Part shown: in pieces, positions 9,996 to 20,070 of the stretch | Numbering within the stretch: position 1 is the stretch's first letter | How the letters are laid out: every line of letters begins with the position of its first letter | Source: Typhlomys cinereus | Taxonomy: Eukaryota; Chordata; Mammalia; Rodentia; Platacanthomyidae | Reading direction: 5' to 3' | DNA: 64,000 bases | Assembly: GCA_023101885.1 (NCBI GenBank) | Contig: JALPQD010000143.1 | Location: forward strand, 496,001-560,000 | Notes under the pieces: model-generated | The model's database searches: none | What the model was told of the DNA's origin: nothing | What the model saw: the letters and a program-made list of their open reading frames with translations, nothing else | Program-made: the position numbers and the translations under genes

Positions 9996-10003
9996 AATGT
10001 GAA
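9996..10003 (+). promoter_or_regulatory. Spry2: miR-23 seed site (8-mer)
   Basis: AATGTGAA pairs with miR-23a/b positions 2-8 with a terminal A. It is 76 nt downstream of the miR-27 site. miR-23 and miR-27 come from the same precursor clusters. Confidence 0.5.
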
Positions 10004-10153
10004 TCAATCAGTATATGTTTTTAGATTGTATTATGCCTTACAAGAAGCCTTTATTGTATGACTCTGATTTCCCTTTGGACTTCATGTATATTGTACAGTT
10101 ACAGTAAAATTCAACCTTTATTTTCTAATTTTTTCAACATATTGTTTAGTGTA

Positions 10154-10207
10154 AAGAATATTTATTTGAAGTTTTATTATTTTATAAAAAAGAATATTTA
10201 TTTTAAG
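10154..10207 (+). repeat. AU-rich direct repeat in Spry2 3' UTR
   Basis: AAGAATATTTATTTGAAG (10154-10171) recurs as AAGAATATTTATTTTAAG (10190-10207), differing at one of 18 positions and spaced 36 bp start to start. Each copy contains ATTTATTT, the core of AU-rich instability elements. Confidence 0.6.
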
Positions 10208-10317
10208 AGGCATCTTATAAATTCTGCCCCTTTTATTGAGGATGTGATAGTTGCTGCAGATGAGGGGTAACAGATGCATATGTTCAATATAAAATAGAAA
10301 ATATATTAACGTTTGAA

Positions 10318-10323
10318 ATTAAA
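10318..10323 (+). terminator. Spry2: Spry2 polyadenylation signal (ATTAAA)
   Basis: ATTAAA is the most common variant signal. It is followed within about 30 nt by a T/GT-rich downstream element. A weaker AATATA lies at about 10286. No AATAAA lies between the stop codon and here in a convincing context. Confidence 0.65.
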
Positions 10324-10344
10324 CTGAGCTTGTTTTATCTTATT

Positions 10345-12120
10345 TCACCGGTTTGTTTCTTTCAACTGCAAGAAGCCACAATTTTATGTCAGGGCATATT
10401 AAGGAAATAGTTTCCCTAAACCCTTTTTGTGATTGTTGCTCTGAAGCAAGGTGAATTGGATGATTTTTCAGAGAAGACTGTACCAGGTGTCAAAAGAGGA
10501 AGTTACTGAAAAGATGACCCCCCTAGATAGTTCTAGTCCTTAGAGAACACACTTTGACCATGGCACACACTGACTCAGACCTTTTCAGTTTGTTAGCTTG
10601 CCTTTGTTGTCCAGCAGGGCTTGGATTTGTTATTTTGACCTTATTTATTTAGGAGACAGTCTGAAAAGATTAACAATTAAGACTTTGCTCTTGCACACTA
10701 TTACAAATGAGTGTCATGAAGATATTCAAAACTAGAGGAACAAGTTTGGTTCAACAAACATTGATTATTGTCTGTTTCAAGCATAGAGTATGCACATGCT
10801 CAGAATGATCCTGAGAATTGGGGGTAAAAATGCTTTTCTAAGTTAGTTAATCATGGCTGTTTTTTTCTTGATTGAGACTCTGTTGCAGCTCATTCCCGTT
10901 TCACTAAATACCTTTTGTTGGTAAAGACATGAAAAATGTCACTTGTTTTGAAACAGATATTGGGTAGGACATTTTATTGTTTCATTGTTCGTATGATGAA
11001 CCCCAAGTACACCAACTTCTATCTCTGAGTTATCCAGTCAAGTCATTAAATTTCACTCAAAGTGGGAGGATGGTAAAAAAAAAAAAAAAAATCTATTTAG
11101 AGCTGTCCTGTGCTAACAAAGACACAGCAAGCTGCTGCAAGCCCATCTTGACAAATATTAGGTTTTCTTAAGTCACTTGATTAGTCACTTTGTGGCTGGT
11201 AAATTCTTTTTTTTTTTTTTTTTTCCAAAAGCTCAGCCTTTAGCTGCCAAGAATCACCGGAAGTCTAGGAAATGATTTACCTGCCATTATAGTTTAATCT
11301 CTTGTTTCCTGTTCCTGTAGGTGAGGAGGTCTTAGTACAAGTTGTCTTCTGTTTTGTTTCTTAAAATGGCTTTCAAGGAACCCTGTGGGGGCCTAAGTTC
11401 TGAGGACCGTCAGTCATTCCGAACTTCCTCCAAACAACACAAGATTCAGTTAGAGACTGTTTACACTGAAGCTTCAACTTTTGAGATACTGAATGTTCAC
11501 AGAATGTTGATTCTAGTATGTATTCATAAATCTCCCTGGTGATCTAAGAAACAATAAGAATGTTAGAAAATAAAGCAGAGTTTCTTATCCATTGTACTCT
11601 TAAAATTTGTAAAGCAAAGTTTTTGCTTAAGTAGCATTGTTCATAATATCACATTCGTTGAACAAGAGCGGTTTCTTTTTTGTCCTGTGAGAATCAAAAT
11701 TTCGCTGGACTGTGTAAACAGTTTTCAGAGCATTCTGTAGACAAATCACAGCAGATGCCACTGAGTGTTTACTGAAGTTAGATTAAGAACTTCCCCCACA
11801 GTCGCTGAGCCAGTCCAATGGTAGGGCCTGGAAGTTTGCATTGTTCACCTTTGCACAACTAAGAACTACTTTACAATTTAGACCTCTGTAATGAAATCTG
11901 GTATCAAGCAATTGGGATGAGCATACCAATGGACTTGGATAGAAAATGATAATTGAAGTTAGACTGGAAGATTTGGTGGCAGTATGTTAAGTGAAAATAA
12001 TTTGTTTCAAATAAATAGGAAAGTTGGGTTCCTCAAGGGATTTCTAACTAAATGTATAGAATCAATTTTTAGGATGTGGAAAGTTAAATATGTATGTATG
12101 TATGTATATAATAAGTATGT
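10345..12120. other. Downstream flank, no gene seen
   Basis: AT-rich sequence with no SINE, LTR or L1 signature that I can recognise, apart from an A run (11074-11090) and a T run (11208-11224). Short reading frames look random. It is directly downstream of Spry2, so conserved elements are possible. Confidence 0.45.
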
Positions 12121-12124
12121 ATAT

Positions 12125-12300
12125 ATTATATATAATTTATTTGAAAGGGTACAGGTATGTGCCATCGAGTATTTGATGGGGTTGAAGAACACCTTCTGGA
12201 AGTCTGTTGTCTTCTACCATGTGGAATCTCAGGATAGAACTCAGGTCAGGTTTGCGTGCAGGTGTCTTTGCTTACTGAATCAACTTGCCAGCTCTGGAAA
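12125..12300 (-). mobile_element. B3/B2-like SINE, minus
   Basis: The reverse orientation of B3/B2 is visible: CACCTTCTGGAAGT, ACCATGTGGAATCTCAGGAT, AACTCAGGTCAGG and a GCAGGTGTCTTTGCTTACTG head. It is diverged. It abuts a (TATG)n/(TA)n stretch at 12085-12135. Confidence 0.55.
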
Positions 12301-12474
12301 TTAAGTATTAATGTATTTTAAAGACAGCTGGCACCAGTTCATTATGTATGTTAGAATTATATATATATTATATATATATAATATTTTTTCCTTATTTGGG
12401 AGCAAATAATGAAACACCTCAAATTCTTTTTTTTATTTAAAGTTGAAAATTTATATCAAATTTGCATTTTAAAA

Positions 12475-12690
12475 GTTTATTTCAGAGAAAAAGATGGGGC
12501 AGCATGCGTGCCAGGAGCGTGCATGGAGGAAGATTGTGGTGGCACATGGCTGGGCCTCAGCAAAGGATCCTGAGGGACCCCAACCTGAGCTATGCTGCTG
12601 GGTTACCCCAAGGAACCATGTGGGTTTCCAGGAGATCTACTGAGGTTATCAGACTCGCCAGTAGGTACCTTACCTGCTGAGCTTCTTCGC
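12475..12690 (-). mobile_element. Degenerate ID/B-type SINE fragment
   Basis: The 3' part (GTAGGTACCTTACCTGCTGAG) looks like an inverted ID/B2 head, and ACCATGTGGGTTTCCAGGAG matches the body of this class. The left boundary is uncertain. Confidence 0.4.
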
Positions 12691-12699
12691 AACCTCTGA

Positions 12700-13345
12700 C
12701 ATGATAGATTAAGTAATGATACCTAAAAAAAATTTGGGGGAAGGGGGGACTTTAAGCAATGTTTTTGTTTCCTTTTTATTTCTTTTTTTTTTTTTAAACC
12801 TATGAGCTCTGCATTTGAGATTCGTTTTCCAATAACAACTTGATGTTACTTAAACATTCATTTATGTGCTTTAAGGAGGAGGTGTTTAGGCCCTGCCAAA
12901 TTTCTGCCATGTCCGAGCACGCTCCGGGATCATCTGAAAGAAGAAAGCCAAACCTGGAAAGGGATCTCAACCAAATTCTTTGCAGAATTCTTTTCTACAG
13001 TATGCTTCTGTCCTCCAGGACTGCTCACTCCAGAATATTTAAAATATTGGTGATGTCAGATAAATAAATTTGTTCATTATGCAGTGCTGTAAAGTATTTG
13101 ACCGGCAACTTATAAGTCTGATGTTATTTATTAGCTTTTGAGCACACATCAAAGATTTACTACATTTTGAATTTCACTGGCAGTTAAAAGCACATGTGGC
13201 CATTTGCCTTCCTCTTACAAATGTACAGAGGAACCACAGCACAGGTAAATGTCTCCGTTTTGAAAACTGGTTCTTAGCACTAGACATGCACATAAAGAAC
13301 AAGTATGTTATGGTGCAGATAATAGTTCACACCATTTTAGTGAAT
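12700..13345. other. No gene or clear repeat seen
   Basis: AT-rich intergenic sequence with a T run at about 12783-12795. Confidence 0.4.
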
Positions 13346-13600
13346 CAGAGTTGGCAATGTAACACAGAACACTTGCCTAGCATACCTAGAACCCTAGGTT
13401 TGGCCCCAGCACTGTATGGAATAGATTTGATAAAAGCCAATAATTGTAGCCCTTCTGAGATAGAGACAAGAGCATAAGAAGTTCAGGTCATCCTCAACTG
13501 CGTAGTGAATCTGAGACCAGCCTTGCTTAGTAGGCTAGTACAGCCCGACACTTCACACTTCTATGGGGCTAGTAGGAAGGTCTCACAAAACAAGAAGATA
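13345..13600 (+). mobile_element. B4-like SINE
   Basis: The ID-like head (ACACTTGCCTAGCATACCTAG, GGTTTGGCCCCAGCACTG) is followed by a B1-like part (TTCAGGTCATCCTCAACTGC, GAGACCAGCCTTGCTTAGTAG). It is diverged, and its right end is altered by a 21-bp segment shared with 14693-14713. Confidence 0.6.
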
Positions 13601-14460
13601 AGGTTATTAGAAGTTGTGTCAAATTGGGTCAGCATGTAATTCCTTGGTTGGCTAGGTTACCTGCAAGGCTAAGAGCTTGCAGTTTGTATGCCACATTTTT
13701 CTCTGATAAGCTAAATCTACTAAAACCAGATCTGGATTCTTTCAAGGCCTACCTACCTCATTGGCTCAACAGTGGATATTGGTGAAGCTATGCGTCTATA
13801 AGAAAAGGCCACATGTGAATTATATCAGGGCCTGCTTAATATGGCTGAACATTGGCCTTTGTGGGGTATTTCCATCAGTTACAGGAACACGAAACAGACA
13901 CTACAGACATTCTTGGATACCCTGCCTTCAACGTCATATCGTGAATCATAACTATGTGAATGGTGAGAAATGAGTTCTATCAATGGAACCACACTAATGG
14001 TAAGATTAGTGACTTAATAGTTTACAGTCAAAAAAGATCAAGCCATAGTGTCACATGGCTTGAACCCAGAAAGAGGGTTACCCATGAGAGAGAAGTTGCT
14101 CTGGACTACTGCTGAAAGAGCCCACGAAAGCAAAAGTAACACAAGACTGGGGAAACAATACAGTAAGATGTTCGTAATAGGACTGATTTTTCTCTAGCAA
14201 ATGTCACATTTGTAGTTCCTATTGGATTCTGATCACTTTACAATATTTTTATGATAAAAATTCTTATTTGGAAACTGTTCCTCTCTAACAGTAAGCCGAA
14301 TGAAGCTTTGGCCTCTGGCTAGACTAGATGATGCATTCATTTGAGGATCCAGTGGGCCTTGCAAGAGATTCTCAGAACAGTTGACACCACATGAAAGAGT
14401 AAGTTGGTTAAAATTAAACTCACTCACAATGGGATATGGGCGCCAACATACAGCAAGCAG
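13600..14460. other. No gene or clear repeat seen
   Basis: Intergenic sequence. The longest frames are under 95 codons and without recognisable features. Confidence 0.4.
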
Positions 14461-14469
14461 TTCAGTTTT

Positions 14470-14547
14470 TGTTTTTTTGTGTTTTTTTTGAGACTGTCTC
14501 ACCATATAACCCAAGTTGATTTTATATATATGTGTGTGTGTGTGTGT

Positions 14548-14590
<43 letters not shown>

Positions 14591-14790
14591 CACATGTATG
14601 GGTTCATGTGTATGTGCATATTGTGGAGATCAAAGGCTGATACCAAGAACACCCTTTTTGAGGGCCTGGTTCTCCAACTGAACTTAACACCTTATGGGGC
14701 TAGTAGGAAGGTCCTCACAGACTCCTCCCTCTTCCTACAGAGTGCTGGGATTACAGGTGTGAGCCCCCACCCCTGATCAGTTTCCTTGAA
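14470..14790 (-). mobile_element. B4-like SINE, minus, with internal (TG)n
   Basis: A T-rich start with GAGACTGTCTCACCATATAACCC (inverted B1 end) is followed by a (TG)n run at about 14531-14589. CAGAGTGCTGGGATTACAGG (inverted B1 box) lies near the right end. The poly-valine/cysteine frames here are dinucleotide artefacts. Confidence 0.55.
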
Positions 14791-15104
14791 GTCCTGCCTC
14801 TTGCAAATACTTGGGCTGGTTGATCTAAGGCAAAGGACGGAGCTAGCAACTCTAGCACAGGCTAGAACTTGAAGGCCCAAGCCAGATGCTGTGACTACAC
14901 AGGAAGGCAGAGAAGCAAGGAGGCATTCTCATGGTGGGTTGGCTTGCAGATATTTCATAGGCAATAAGTTTTGTTAACAGAGTTGCAACAGAATTATCTT
15001 TACTCCTTAAGTGAAATGGTTTTCTATGCTCAGGCTTATAAATGTACTGTAGAGAAGTGTGGTAGATTATTTGGTTAAGCATAAACTTCTTAAGTTTGAT
15101 TGTT

Positions 15105-15235
15105 CGCTTATTTTTATTAATGTAGCCCAGCCTGTCCTGGAACTTACTGTGTAGCTCAGACTGAGCTCCTGCCCGCAATCCTGCATCAGTCTCCTTTGTG
15201 CTGAGTTCAGCAGTTGTGTATTTGATCTCATGTAG
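15105..15235 (-). mobile_element. B1-like SINE, minus
   Basis: TAGCCCAGCCTGTCCTGGAACTTACTGTGTAG is the inverted B1 body. It is followed by a degraded left part (CCGCAATCCTGCATCAGTCTCC). Confidence 0.65.
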
Positions 15236-15319
15236 CCAAAAATACTAATATTTCTGTTACTGGAATATTGGGATTACAGGAATGTACCAATAAGTCCATG
15301 TTTTTGCTGTTGTTATTTT

Positions 15320-15600
15320 TTCTTGTATGCTTGGTTGTGTGTAGGTACGTGTGTGTACAAGAGAATACTTGAGTGTGTATACATGTGGAGGCCCAAAGGT
15401 GACTTCAGAAACCATGTGGATTGTGTTCCCTCCTTACTGCTTTGCTCTGGGGATCCCCAGACTCAGCCCTCAGAGATTTACAGGCTGTGTCTACCTGGCA
15501 CTTTGTGTGTGTGTGTGGATGGGGACCTGGGGATCTAAACTCAGGTCCTTTTGCTTTCAAGACAAAAGATTTTTAACCCTGAGCTATCTCCCCAGCCTCC
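15320..15600 (-). mobile_element. ID-derived long SINE, minus, older subfamily
   Basis: The inverted head TTAACCCTGAGCTATCTCCCCAGCC lies at the right, preceded by AACTCAGGTCCTTTTGCTT (inverted B-box region). The body (GGTGACTTCAGAAACC) and a TG-rich left end complete it. It has the same architecture as the young copies at 39655, 44486, 47572, 58022 and 62962, but is more diverged. Confidence 0.7.
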
Positions 15601-15814
15601 CGAAACAAGGTTTCTCTGTGGTACAGGGGGATGATGCCCACAGCCTCCCACGTGCTGGACAAGCATTCAACCACCTGAGCTACATCCACTGCCCTGTTTT
15701 TTTCTTAATTTTGAAATTTCATTGTTACCTAAAATTCTTTTGACAGATTTTAGGGCTGGAGAGCAAGATCATTGGTACTAAGCAAATTCCAGGCCTGTGA
15801 GAGACCTGATCAGA

Positions 15815-16319
15815 AAGTAAAAGAAGGAAGAAAAGAAGGAAGGAAAAAAGGAAGGAAAAAAGAAGGGAGGAAGAGAGGAAGAGAGGAAGGGAGGGAGGAA
15901 AGGAGGGAGGAAGGCAGGGAAGGAGAGAGAGGAGGGAGGGAGGGAAGGAGAGAGAGGAGGGAGGGAGGAAGGAGAGGAGGGAGGAGAGGAGGGAGAGGAG
16001 GGAGGGAGAGGAGGGAGAGGAGGGAGGGAGAGGAGGGGAGAGGAGGGAGAGGAGGGAGGGAGGGAGGGAGAGGAGGGACCGGGAAGGAGGGGGGTGGGAG
16101 AACGAAGGTAGGGGCAGGAGGGAGGAGGGATGGGCGGGAGGGGGAGGGGAGGGAGCGTGAGGGAGACGAAGAGGGAAAGATGGGAGGGGAGGGGTAGGTA
16201 GGGGAGACGAGGGAGAGGGAGGGAGGGAGGGAGGGGAGGGAGGGCAGGGAAGCAGAAGGAAGGAAGGAAGGAAGGAAGGAAGGAAGGAAGGAAGGAAGGA
16301 AGGAAGGAAGGAAGGAAGA
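15815..16319 (+). repeat. Polypurine tract, (GGAA)n/(GGGA)n
   Basis: About 500 bp almost entirely of A and G on the plus strand. Imperfect GAAGGAAG is followed by GGGAGGAGGGA-type repeats, with a clean (GGAA)n run at 16257-16317. Only scattered pyrimidines interrupt it. Long frames on both strands (Arg/Gly/Glu-rich forward; Pro/Ser/Leu-rich reverse) come purely from composition. Confidence 0.95.
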
Positions 16320-16525
16320 TGAGGCCAGTTAGATGGCTCAGATCATAAAGACACTTGCCATGCATGCATGATTCCCTGAGGTTTGATCCGAAAGATCCAC
16401 ATTAAGGTGAAAGGAGAGAAATGACTCCACAAAGTCATCCTATGATCCTCACATGCAAGACGTGCTCACTGTGGTACGTAGCACACTTGATTCACACAAC
16501 ATCAATAATAAATAAATAAAATTTT
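16320..16525 (+). mobile_element. B3/B2-like SINE
   Basis: The head AGTTAGATGGCTCAGATCATAAAGACACTTGCC and a degenerate body are followed by an AATAATAAATAAATAAAATTTT tail. Confidence 0.6.
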
Positions 16526-16633
16526 AAAAAGGATCCAAGCTACTCTCTGACATTCACACTCGCACAGGTACATTACTCAAGTGCACACAAGTACACATGC
16601 CACATGCAATATACAAATTAAAACAGGCAATTG

Positions 16634-16808
16634 TGGGCTAGGAAAGTGGCTCAGTAATTAAAGTCCCATATCCAAAAAAAAAAAAAAAAACCCAAAGGAT
16701 ATGACAGTGGCCTATAATTCCAGGCAGAGCTCGGGAAACCCCAGAGCAAAGTAAAAAGGCTGTAGAACAATCAGATGATTCCTAATGTCACCCTTGGGCC
16801 TCCACAGT

Positions 16809-16859
<51 letters not shown>

Positions 16860-16862
16860 ACA
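16634..16862 (+). mobile_element. ID-derived long SINE with (CA)n tail
   Basis: The head GGGCTAGGAAAGTGGCTCAG is followed by a body with CAATCAGATGATTCCTAATG and CACCCTTGGGCCTCCACAG, diagnostic of the older subfamily here, then (CA)n at 16812-16855. An A run (16674-16690) interrupts the head. Confidence 0.7.
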
Positions 16863-17845
16863 TGCTCAAAAAACAATTGCAAGATACATAATTAAAAATT
16901 AAGTTGAGGAAACTTACATGTAATTCTTTTCCCAGTTCTTGCTCAAATTTATCTGTTGCTATCAAGCCATCATTTTAGCATGTTGTGGCACTTAAAGGAC
17001 AAGTGTTGGGAAGAATGAGCTGTGGAAACCAAGGTACGGGAAGGCGAAGAAGAGTCCAGAAAAAGTGACTGAGCTTCACTTCAGTCCTGCCAGGGTCAAA
17101 AAACAGCATTTGGCCTTTAAAATCCAGGTGTCAATCTCTAAGACCTAAGTATTGCAGTTTCTATTTCTAAAGTAGTTTGGTCACCAAATAGCATCTGGTC
17201 TATTGACTTGTATCAATAGCTCTTACACTCAAGCAGGGTAACTTGGATAAACATACTTGAATTAACCCTCATCTCTCCAGATCTTATTGTGTCTGCCTCA
17301 ACTTCAGCAAAGTAACTTTAATACCTGGCTGCTCATACTAAAAACCTGACCACGATTCCTGTTAGAAAGCCATCTTTCTAAATTGAAGCACTGTTTAAGA
17401 ATATACATCTAATGGTACTGTGAACATTATAACACCTCGTGACCAGTATCAAATAATAATCGGTATGCTGCCTTGCAGAAAGCTCGTGCTTTCTCCGTGT
17501 ACCAGATTAAAATGTAGGATGCCCTAAGAGATATGTCTCTGACCCATGACTTCATTAGAAGGGGACTGAATGGAAGTATGGGCAACCACATAATCAACAT
17601 TTGCATCTATCTTAGATGTCTCCTGGACTCTGACCTATGTATCATTGGGGCAAAGCTTAACTGCTTTAGTTTTGTGGTTGTTGTCGTTGTTGTTCTCTAA
17701 TTATAGATGGAAGTTTTAGAAAAACTGAAAGTGTGATGATGAGCTTATTTACAAACCATCCAGCTGACCTTAGTCATCTGTGAAGTCACATGATACAAAC
17801 CAAAGACAGGTCTTCTGGGTGGTCATCTTGTCACATGGACTTGGG
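16863..17845. other. No gene or clear repeat seen
   Basis: Unique-looking AT-rich sequence with no motif cluster that I can defend. Confidence 0.4.
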
Positions 17846-17847
17846 AG

Positions 17848-18115
17848 CTGGGGAAATGGCTCAGGGGTTAAAGGCTTTGCCACTCAAGCAAAAGGATCTG
17901 TGTTCAGATCCTGAATCCCATGTAAAGAAGCCAGTGAAAATAGCGGCGGTCTGTGCATCTCTAGAAGGTAGGACTCAGGAAACCAGAGGGCAGTGCGATA
18001 AAGCAATTCAGGATGATTCCCAAAGTCTCCCTTGATCTCCCACAGAAGCATACGTACCCTGATACACATAAACTCACCCTCCACACACATGCAAGATAAA
18101 TAAATAATAAACAAA
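17848..18115 (+). mobile_element. ID-derived long SINE, older subfamily
   Basis: The head GAGCTGGGGAAATGGCTCAG and TTCAGATCCTGAATCCCATG (B-box region) are followed by the body CAATTCAGGATGATTCCCAA and a CACACACATGCAAGATAAATAAATAATAAA tail. Confidence 0.8.
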
Positions 18116-18235
18116 TAAACCAACTCAATGTGACAGAGCACTTGCCTGGCAGAAAGAAGGCCCTAAGTTGAATCCACAGCATGGAGAAATGAAAACCGTC
18201 CAACCAGTTTTTCCAAGCTTAAGAAACCCTGTACA

Positions 18236-18481
18236 GGGCCAGACAGATAGCTCTGGGGTAAAAAATGTGCCTCACATGCAGAAGGACCTCAGTTCCAGTA
18301 ATAATGCCGAAATGGTGGTGGCCTGCACTTCCGATGCCTAGTGGGCAGAGCCTGGTGGGCAAAGCCAAAGCAAAGCAAAAAGGAGGTAGAAGCAATCCAG
18401 GATGATTCCCAAAGTCACTCTTGGGTCCTCCATAGAGATACACAGTACCTTGTCTCACACACACACAGACACACACATGTA

Positions 18482-18516
<35 letters not shown>
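18236..18516 (+). mobile_element. ID-derived long SINE with (TAA)n tail
   Basis: Head GGGCCAGACAGATAGCTC; body AGGAGGTAGAAGCAATCCAG; then CACACACAC and a (TAA)n run at 18482-18516. It lies 120 bp from the previous copy in the same orientation. Confidence 0.8.
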
Positions 18517-18734
18517 GAAACCCTGCTACAAAGGAAGCTGGAAGAATAAGGAAAAGGTTTTCTATATTCCTGACACACACAGAGAAGTGTGTTGACTGAG
18601 AGTGAGGCCGAGGAAATAAGTGGGGCCTTAACTTTATGATTTCCATTCTGAGTTGTAACTTCTCTGAAATTCTCAAATGAAAAATATAAAATACCTAACC
18701 TTAAGTCAATTTATACATATTTGTCTATATATAC

Positions 18735-18872
18735 TTTTTTTAAAGATAGGATCTTATTGTGCAGCCCTAGCTTGCCTGAAGTTAACTGTGTAGACCAGGC
18801 TAGCAATTAATCTGTGGTGCCTAGTTCTAAAGTGTTGGGATCACAAGTACATAACACCACTCCAAGTTTTGT
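18735..18872 (-). mobile_element. B1-like SINE, minus
   Basis: GATAGGATCTTATTGTGCAGCCC, GTAGACCAGGCTAGCAATTAA and AGTGTTGGGATCACAAGTAC are inverted B1 landmarks. Confidence 0.75.
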
Positions 18873-19044
18873 TTATACACTTTTTTTCAGTTAGCTATGT
18901 TAATGGACTTATACACTAGTTTGATCCAAAGTTACTTTGGGGACCCTATCAGAAGGAAGAGTTTGAGGAGTTCATTCTTTATCCTAAGCATTGTCTCTTT
19001 ACATTAATAACATCCACCAGTCTAGGAGTTTGTAGAGAGCAGTG

Positions 19045-19125
19045 TCTACTGGCAGTCATTTGTGTGAACAGAGCCTAGCATCTAGATACTTAATGAATAT
19101 TTGGTGAATGAATAAATGAACAGAT
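19045..19125 (+). mobile_element. MIR/L2-type 3' end fragment
   Basis: CCTAGCATCTAGATACTTAATGAATATTTGGTGAATGAATAAATGA matches the common 3' terminus of ancient L2/MIR-type elements. Confidence 0.45.
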
Positions 19126-19536
19126 GTATTCAATGGAACATAATTATATACTGAAGGGGTCTAAGAAAGAATATGAATGATATGTGGCTAAATGAAAATA
19201 TCGAGTATTAAATATGGGATACAGTGGAACAGGATATGGTTCATGTGAGGCTCTGGACTCGATCCCCAACAAAGAAAAGCAGAAACAAAAGAAAGAAAAA
19301 TAAATCACTTAGTTCTAAGCTATCCATTTATGCATTTTAGAAAACAGACTGATTTTACAATCAGGAGTGCCCTTGTTTTCTGTGTTTGAACTTGGTCATA
19401 GTTATTCATAATGTCCAACTTCAACTGAATCAATATGCCATTTTAGGTTTTACATTCTAAATTTGACAGTTGTTTAAGGTTTTCAGTGAAGCAGAATATG
19501 AATGAAAAGTAATGCACCCTAAGGTCAAGAATATTG

Positions 19537-20070
19537 GGGTTAGTGGGTAAGGAGTCTGCTTGCAAACCTGGTGTAATGGTCACTCTTAGCTATTGCTGTA
19601 AGAGAACACCCAAAGTCAAATAACTTAAGGGAGAAAAGGAAATTTATTCACCTTACAGTTCCAGGAGACATGGCGGGTGGCAGGCTAAGTCACTACAAAC
19701 ATCCAGTAGGCTAGTGGGTGATGGCTGAAGGTTTGAGGATTCCCGGAGAGTCTCTCTCTTCTTCTAAGTATCCTGTTCTATGGTTCCTTTTATCTGGTCC
19801 GCCACTAGGAGGTTCCAATGAGATCTAGAGAGGTTCTAATCCGATCTAGGGTTGGTCTTTGTATTGTAAATGTATTGATCCAGATAATCTCTTCAGTTAT
19901 TCTCTGCTGATCTTAGTTAATGCCAGGTGTATCAAGTTGATACCCAGGATTAATTCTCACACCTGGCAATCTGAGTTTGACCCACTGAAGTCCACATGGT
20001 AGAACGAGGGAACTGGCTTCCCAAAGTTGTCTTCTGACCACAAAGGTCAGAGGGATGTTTCAAAGTGCAC
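19537..20070 (+). mobile_element. B3-like SINE split by an LTR-type element
   Basis: The left part (GGTTAGTGGGTAAGGAGTCTGCTTGCAAACCTGG) continues at 19962 with CCTGGCAATCTGAGTTTGACCCACTG and ends in the GTTGTCTTCTGACC body. Removing 19572-19966 restores a normal SINE. Confidence 0.75.
19572..19961 (-). mobile_element. Solo LTR-type element with 5-bp target duplication
   Basis: The element starts TGTAATGG and ends TCTCACA, so it has TG...CA termini. It is flanked by CCTGG on both sides (19567-19571 and 19962-19966). A 5-bp duplication with TG...CA ends suggests an ERVL/MaLR-class solo LTR. Related copies in this window (27545, 32340, 32870) also resemble what I remember as the rodent URR1 repeat, so the family name is open. 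Confidence 0.65.

Larger units (their letters stand above)
8525..10340 (+). other. Spry2: Spry2 exon 2 (leader end, CDS, 3' UTR)
   Basis: The exon starts at GAGTTCAG just after the CAG acceptor at 8522-8524. It carries 51 nt of leader, the complete coding sequence and a 3' UTR of about 820 nt. The 3' end is placed about 15-20 nt after an ATTAAA signal at 10318-10323, just before a GT/T-rich stretch (GCTTGTTTTATCTTATTTC). Confidence 0.75.
9521..10340 (+). other. Spry2: Spry2 3' UTR
   Basis: AT-rich trailer after the TAG stop. It contains 8-mer matches to miR-21 (9775), miR-27 (9920) and miR-23 (9996), a 7-mer match to miR-122 (ACACTCC, 9792-9798), a UGUAUAUA Pumilio-type element (9898-9905) and two near-identical AU-rich blocks (10154 and 10190). 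No dispersed repeat interrupts it, consistent with constraint. Confidence 0.75.

Noticed and set aside
14516..14640. Cys/Val-rich small frames (also at 16771, 24452, 39665, 40151, 44424, 47560, 49278, 58046 and 63162)
   Set aside because: Translations of (TG)n or (CA)n within SINEs; not cysteine-rich peptides.
15778..16365. 195-codon Pro/Leu/Ser-rich frame on the minus strand and a 141-codon Arg/Gly/Glu frame on the plus strand
   Set aside because: Both are direct translations of the polypurine repeat; no stop codons arise in such DNA.
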